Below are positions 58,088-60,000 of a DNA stretch of 60,000 nucleotides, piece by piece. Source of the DNA: Membranipora membranacea (Eukaryota; Bryozoa; Gymnolaemata; Cheilostomatida; Membraniporidae); assembly GCA_914767715.1 (NCBI GenBank), contig OU612072.1:14200001-14260000 (forward strand), written 5' to 3'. The position numbers were made by a program, and so were the translations under genes. How positions within the stretch are numbered: position 1 is the stretch's first letter; each line of letters begins with the position of its first letter. The notes under the pieces are model-generated. The model had not been told where the DNA came from and made no database searches. It was given only the letters and a program-made list of their open reading frames with translations.

Positions 58088-60000
58088 ATGGGGTTTTCAG
58101 GTATGCGTCATGGCGTGACGTCATCCGTCAGCAGACTTTTCAGGAGGCCCTATAAGACAACAACTTCACGGACATATCATGAGATCAAGACCAGCGTTAG
58201 CAAAGACCAGAGCATCAAAAAGATCATGGTAGCTAATCGAGGTATGTACCGGCACACTGATGATATATATCTCTGATCGGTAGAGAGTAAGCTTATCCAC
58301 TTAACATGAGTACCATCACAAGGAATTTGATGTGACGACCCGTGTTCAACATGCTGGGCTGGAACATGTTAGGTACTCGTACTTAATTGACTATAAAGAT
58401 CAGAGATACACATGATAGTAGTGTGGTCTCGATGTCAATGTGATATACCAGTATAGTCTGAGCTCTCAAGCTAATGACCCAGTCTGAACATGTACATTTA
58501 TAGTTATTGGGCATACAAACAAATGGTGCATCTTCTGAGATGTTGAGCTTGCAGACCTAGGCGAAAGCAAAGCTGGTTTGTAAGCCAGTAGGTAAAACAT
58601 ACCGAAAACAAAGATTCTTGGCCTATTGGCTAAGATCAAAGTGTCACTGTCAATGGCCGATTAGTGCCAGTTCAATTTTGGCAGCTTGCTGCACACCCAC
58701 GATTAGGAGGTCTTCTATGGCCTCACCTCTAGGATGCATTCTAGTTTTCTAGGATGTATCACATTCTCAGTATGAGGATTTAGGGCACCTTGCGTCCCTC
58801 TTTAGGGGCAGCCCAATCTTCTGTTTCTTACTAAACAGCAAGATTTTGAGCAATCCCTTCCTTTCATGACGTGCAGTCATTCAAATATGTTGGCTTATAT
58901 CTAGCCTGCCTGAGGAGCTTTGTGGAAGGGGGGGGGACTCCCCTACAACTACAGCTTGTCAACACAGACTAGCTCATTTTCTGGTTTCTGATACATCATG
59001 GGTTTGAACTGGGCTGTTTTTATAAAGTTGCCAAAATTCGGAATAATAATAGTGTTAACCGCCGCTCTTAGTGCATGCTCCAGGTACATGGCTCTTAAAT
59101 CTGTGACCACGTTACAAGGTTTTAAAACGCTCTCCTATCATAAAATTGAGAGTGTGTTGGCTCAGTGCCAATCAACTTGGATGTTGACCTTAAATTCCCA
59201 ATGTTACCTGTCATGCAATATATGCGTGACAATTACATTATGTTATGTTACAATAAGATTATCATCGATGAGGTAGGAAATAAAAATTCTGAGGACTCAG
59301 TTTACCATAGCCATAGAACAAATGCAACAACTACCACAATTGTTAATTGTCATTATGTTGTATTGCCTCCAATCCACCAATGCTTCAATTGGTGTAATTA
59401 TCACCATTTACAAACATTTCTAGAGCCATTTAGGCATCATACATTGGAAGAAATGTTCTTTCTGTTAATGTTCTGACAGGGCAATCAACACCAGGCCTGT
59501 CTGAGTCCTGTAGGTTCCATTGATGTCTCACAGTCATCAATGTGTAAGGTGGAAGGTAATTTTCACTTCCATTCATGTAGCCTTCCCATTCTATTAATTA
59601 TTTTCTTCATTGGTATCATCAATTTAATTACATAACATCAATTACATAACATTTTTAATGAAGTGCCAAAGAGAAAATAATAATCTATTATGACAGGTCA
59701 CTTTAGTTTGTAAATTAGTTTTTAATCGTAATCATGATCAAATTGAAGTCTTCAAATTTAGTAAGCATCAGTAAGTTAAGTCAAGGAATTGGACTAGCCT
59801 GGGCAGGCTAGAAGTGGACACAAGCAGAGAATAAGAACTTATTGACTGGGAATGTTTTTAATGCCCCGCCAAGGGCAAACAACTTACTGTCTGAGTAATG
59901 AACCTTATACTATATAATCCCAATTTTACGCTGTAGGTGAGATAGCAATAAGAGTCTTCAGAGGAGCCTCAGAAATGGGTATCAAGACTGTAGCTGTCTA
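58088..60000 (+). CDS. PC: Pyruvate carboxylase, first two coding exons (partial)
   Basis: Biotin-dependent mitochondrial enzyme converting pyruvate to oxaloacetate. Exon 1 (58088-58241) begins at the first in-frame ATG. Its first ~35 residues (MGFSGMRHGVTSSVSRLFRR on) are rich in Arg, Ser and Thr with no acidic residue, a typical mitochondrial presequence. It ends within IKKIMVANRG, phase 1, at GTATGT. Exon 2 (59937 onward) follows CTGTAG and supplies EIAIRVFRGASEMGIKTVAV, still open at the window end. ANRGEIAIRVFR is the start of the biotin-carboxylase domain. The AIRVFR form fits pyruvate carboxylase better than propionyl- or methylcrotonyl-CoA carboxylase (usually ACRV). Only about 6% of the protein is visible, so paralogue identity is likely rather than certain. 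Confidence 0.85.
58242..59936 (+). other. Intron 1 of pyruvate carboxylase
   Basis: GT..AG intron with a poly-G run (58928-58937). Open frames in it (for example 58998-59276) have no recognisable motif and are taken as chance. Confidence 0.7.

Overview
This is a piece of an animal (non-vertebrate metazoan) nuclear genome. Genes are split by many short introns with GT..AG borders, the DNA is AT-rich, and the space between exons is full of tRNA-derived SINEs, foldback and MITE-like hairpins, tandem duplications and long poly-C or poly-G runs. The proteins are animal-type (alpha-actinin ending in GESDL, a STMP1-like microprotein, NOP2, pyruvate carboxylase). I cannot name the phylum from sequence alone. 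A sponge or other early-branching invertebrate would fit, but that is only a guess.

Layout. (1) 46-1075, minus: two N-terminal exons of an unrecognised gene leaving the left edge, with one in-frame TAG. (2) 3306-11277: an ~8 kb stretch bounded by 23-bp terminal inverted repeats and a perfect 9-bp target-site duplication (ACCATTGAA). It looks like a large DNA transposon with no transposase that I can read and is filled with foldbacks, a SINE and a 158-bp tandem duplication. (3) 12409-13032, minus: a small unrecognised gene. (4) 15252-38218, minus: a complete alpha-actinin gene, 20 coding positions giving 888 residues. Two successive positions in the second calponin-homology (CH2) domain are each present as a duplicated, mutually exclusive exon pair (5a/5b and 6a/6b). 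(5) 38472-41695: a broken inverted-repeat structure with a LINE reverse-transcriptase fragment in its loop, directly upstream of alpha-actinin. (6) 42849-44375, minus: a three-exon, 50-residue STMP1-like mitochondrial microprotein gene. (7) 45957-54132, plus: complete NOP2/NSUN1 rRNA cytosine-5 methyltransferase, 14 exons, 725 residues. (8) 58088-60000+, plus: the first two coding exons of pyruvate carboxylase, running off the right edge.

The genes are unrelated housekeeping or cytoskeletal functions, with no operon-like link. NOP2 and the STMP1-like gene are head to head about 1.6 kb apart. The most interesting items are the paired mutually exclusive exons that would give four versions of the alpha-actinin CH2 domain, the TIR/TSD-bounded 8 kb element, and the STMP1-like microprotein.

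All gene models were spliced by hand from GT/AG sites, reading phase and recalled family sequences. No alignment or transcript data were available.
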